This document shows positions 62,609 to 64,000 of a DNA stretch of 64,000 bases, in pieces. The stretch comes from Pseudomonas fluorescens (GTDB lineage: Bacteria; Pseudomonadota; Gammaproteobacteria; Pseudomonadales; Pseudomonadaceae), in the NCBI RefSeq assembly GCF_001623525.1, contig NZ_CP015225.1:3348001-3412000 (forward strand), given 5' to 3'. Both the position numbers and the translations under genes were made by a program. Under the pieces are notes generated by a model. It worked only from the letters and a program-made list of their open reading frames with translations. It was not told the DNA's origin and did not search any database. How positions within the stretch are numbered: position 1 is the stretch's first letter; each line of letters opens with the position of its first letter.

Positions 62609-64000
62609 ATGACTTCCAAAAAAACAGCCACTGCGGTATCCGATCTGACCCTGAGCCCAGCCGCCAATGGCCCTGAAGCCTCGAAACCATCGAGCAGCTC
62701 GCGTCCCCTGTCGACTCAGCAGTATCTGTATTTCACCGAAACCAACACCGACCGCATCCTCGACAACCTCGACGGCCTGCGCGACGCGGTGTTCCCACGA
62801 CCGCCCCATCTGGTAGAGGACGAGAGCGACCGCACTCAGCAGGAATTCCCCTCGGTCTGCCTGATCGGCCTGGGCCGCTGCGGCTCCAACATCGCCCTCG
62901 ACGTGGCCGAGCTGGTGTACAACGCCCGCAAGTTCTACCTCAACGAATTCAATGCTGAAGACAAGGCCTACAGCGACAAGGGCTACAGCCCCGCGCAGTG
63001 GATCCGCAACAACCTGCGCCTGGGCACCAGCAAGGCCAGCAAACCGGTGTTCCTGGTAGAACCGCTGGTGATGCTCGGCGACCTGGACAAGGACATCGCC
63101 GGGCGCATCCGTTTCTCGCGCAAGGGTGAGAAAAGCGGCTTTTTGCGCGACTACAGTAAGATGAAGATCATGGACCTCTCGGAAGTCCACGCCGGTGGCG
63201 CCGGTAACGCGCCGATCCTGGGCCAGTACCTGGCCAAGATCATCCTGAACAAGGACACCCAGCGCTTCTCCAGCCCCGACTGGAAAATGATCCACTCGTA
63301 CCTGATCGACAGCTGCGGCATCAAGGCCAACCAGTCGCGCCTGTACTTCTCGATCTTCAGTGCCGGCGGCGGTACCGGTTCGGGCATGGCCTCGGAGTTC
63401 GGCCTGGCCCAGCAATACTCGTACATGAACAAGACGTTCGACACCAAGCCGATGGACGAACACGACAGCAAGAGCGGTCACTCCTTCGTCTTCGAACCGA
63501 TTTTTACCAGCGGCATCTGTGTATTGCCGAACATTTCCGACCACCGCAGCGAAATGTCCGAGGCCTTGCACATCAACGCCGGACGCCTGCTGTGCAAGTA
63601 CCTGTCGGAAGAATGGGATTTCTCGTACAACTTCGCCAACGAAGACAGCAGCGAAGCCAGCGTGATGGGGCGTATCCGCCCCTGGAACGCGATGATGCTG
63701 ATCTCCAACGACATCATGCGCTACGCCGAAGAAAGCGATGACGGCAACATCCAGAACATTGACGTCAATGCCATGGAGAAGCACGCCAACCAGTACATCT
63801 CCCAGCAGATCTTCAACATCCTGACGGCCCAGGCCGTGACCACCGACTACGACCAGAACTATTTCCGTCGTGCCGGCATCGACATCGGCGAAACCATTCG
63901 CCTGGACGCCAACGACCTGTTCATGAGCCTGGCCGGCCCGGTGGCGATTGCCTACGCCGAATCCGTCGTCCCGGAAACCCCGGCGCCCAGCGGCGACAAG
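62609..64000 (+). CDS. Tubulin/FtsZ-superfamily protein, N-terminal 464 residues (cut by window edge)
   Basis: The frame is open from ATG 62609 to the last base (464 codons, no stop). SAGGGTGSGMASEFGLA (251-267) carries the GGGTGSG glucose-like phosphate-binding T4 signature of tubulin/FtsZ GTPases. SVCLIGLGRCGSNIALDVAELV (about 92-113) is the expected T1 strand-loop, with G-x-G-R-C-G in place of G-x-G-G. The rest is unlike FtsZ: an extra insert KFYLNEFNAEDKAYSDKGY follows T1, and the protein is longer than FtsZ with no stop reached. It resembles the bacterial tubulin-like (PF13809-type) proteins. It has no known substrate or partner; the downstream genes are outside the window. The ribosome site is weak (CAGG). 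ATG at 62599 is out of frame. Confidence 0.8.
   Translation, partial: MTSKKTATAVSDLTLSPAANGPEASKPSSSSRPLSTQQYLYFTETNTDRILDNLDGLRDAVFPRPPHLVEDESDRTQQEFPSVCLIGLGRCGSNIALDVAELVYNARKFYLNEFNAEDKAYSDKGYSPAQWIRNNLRLGTSKASKPVFLVEPLVMLGDLDKDIAGRIRFSRKGEKSGFLRDYSKMKIMDLSEVHAGGAGNAPILGQYLAKIILNKDTQRFSSPDWKMIHSYLIDSCGIKANQSRLYFSIFSAGGGTGSGMASEFGLAQQYSYMNKTFDTKPMDEHDSKSGHSFVFEPIFTSGICVLPNISDHRSEMSEALHINAGRLLCKYLSEEWDFSYNFANEDSSEASVMGRIRPWNAMMLISNDIMRYAEESDDGNIQNIDVNAMEKHANQYISQQIFNILTAQAVTTDYDQNYFRRAGIDIGETIRLDANDLFMSLAGPVAIAYAESVVPETPAPSGDK

Noticed and set aside
62591..63784. 397-codon minus-strand frame opposite the tubulin-like gene
   Set aside because: It is Val/Gly/Ala/His-rich without motifs. The plus-strand frame continues past the window with the GGGTGSG motif.

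Overview
The window looks like chromosome from a fluorescent Pseudomonas of the P. fluorescens group. The reasons are high GC, a complete Entner-Doudoroff and periplasmic glucose-uptake locus in typical Pseudomonas order, tandem fadD1/fadD2, the arcDABC arginine deiminase operon, pobA, and many short palindromic REP/REPIN elements (arms reading tgtggcgagggagcttgctc) between genes. I see no rRNA, tRNA, CRISPR array, insertion sequence or prophage. The gene density and codon character are those of core genome.

Layout. 1-3.1 kb: small stress/accessory enzymes (YciI-like fragment, SnoaL-like, GNAT, FMN flavoprotein, GyrI-like) and a LysE exporter. 3.3-8 kb: AlaC-type aminotransferase, then gluconate uptake and kinase (gntP, gntK) with a divergent LacI-type GntR and three TAGCGCT-core operator candidates. 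8-11.5 kb: two unknown small proteins, a GNAT enzyme, a second peptide deformylase coupled to a YihY membrane protein, and a conserved unknown. 11.7-17.1 kb: fadD1, fadD2, an alpha/beta hydrolase and a MaoC hydratase. 17.2-20.3 kb: a three-gene aromatic-acid-type efflux pump (FUSC, DUF1656, HlyD). 20.6-22.7 kb: DUF2383, DUF3820 and a class-V aminotransferase.

22.9-41.9 kb is one large glucose-catabolism region: zwf-pgl-eda with divergent hexR, hexose-6-phosphate mutarotase, OprB porin, the gtsABCD glucose ABC transporter, an AGE-family sugar isomerase, gltRS, glk, edd and divergent gap1. Glucose enters through OprB and Gts, is phosphorylated by Glk, passes through Zwf, Pgl, Edd and Eda, and glyceraldehyde-3-phosphate is oxidised by Gap. 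HexR-type TTGT-N7-ACAA palindromes lie in the edd/gap1 and (weaker) zwf/hexR intergenic regions. A-rich CA motifs of the Hfq/Crc type lie in leaders of many of these sugar genes and of pobA.

42.1-47.2 kb: a heme-acquisition cell-surface signalling unit (ECF sigma, FecR anti-sigma, TonB receptor) under a good Fur box, followed by heme oxygenase. 47.2-49 kb: DUF454 and a class III CoA-transferase. 49.2-56.4 kb: two head-to-head ArcD-like antiporters, then arcA-arcB-arcC and a small unknown protein, with an ANR/FNR-like box before arcD. 56.6-62.3 kb: a 58-residue membrane peptide gene, an AraC-type regulator with divergent pobA, and two MFS transporters.

The right edge (62609 to the end) carries the first 464 codons of a large protein with the tubulin/FtsZ glycine signature GGGTGSG. 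It is the least ordinary gene in the window, and the rest of its locus lies beyond the end.
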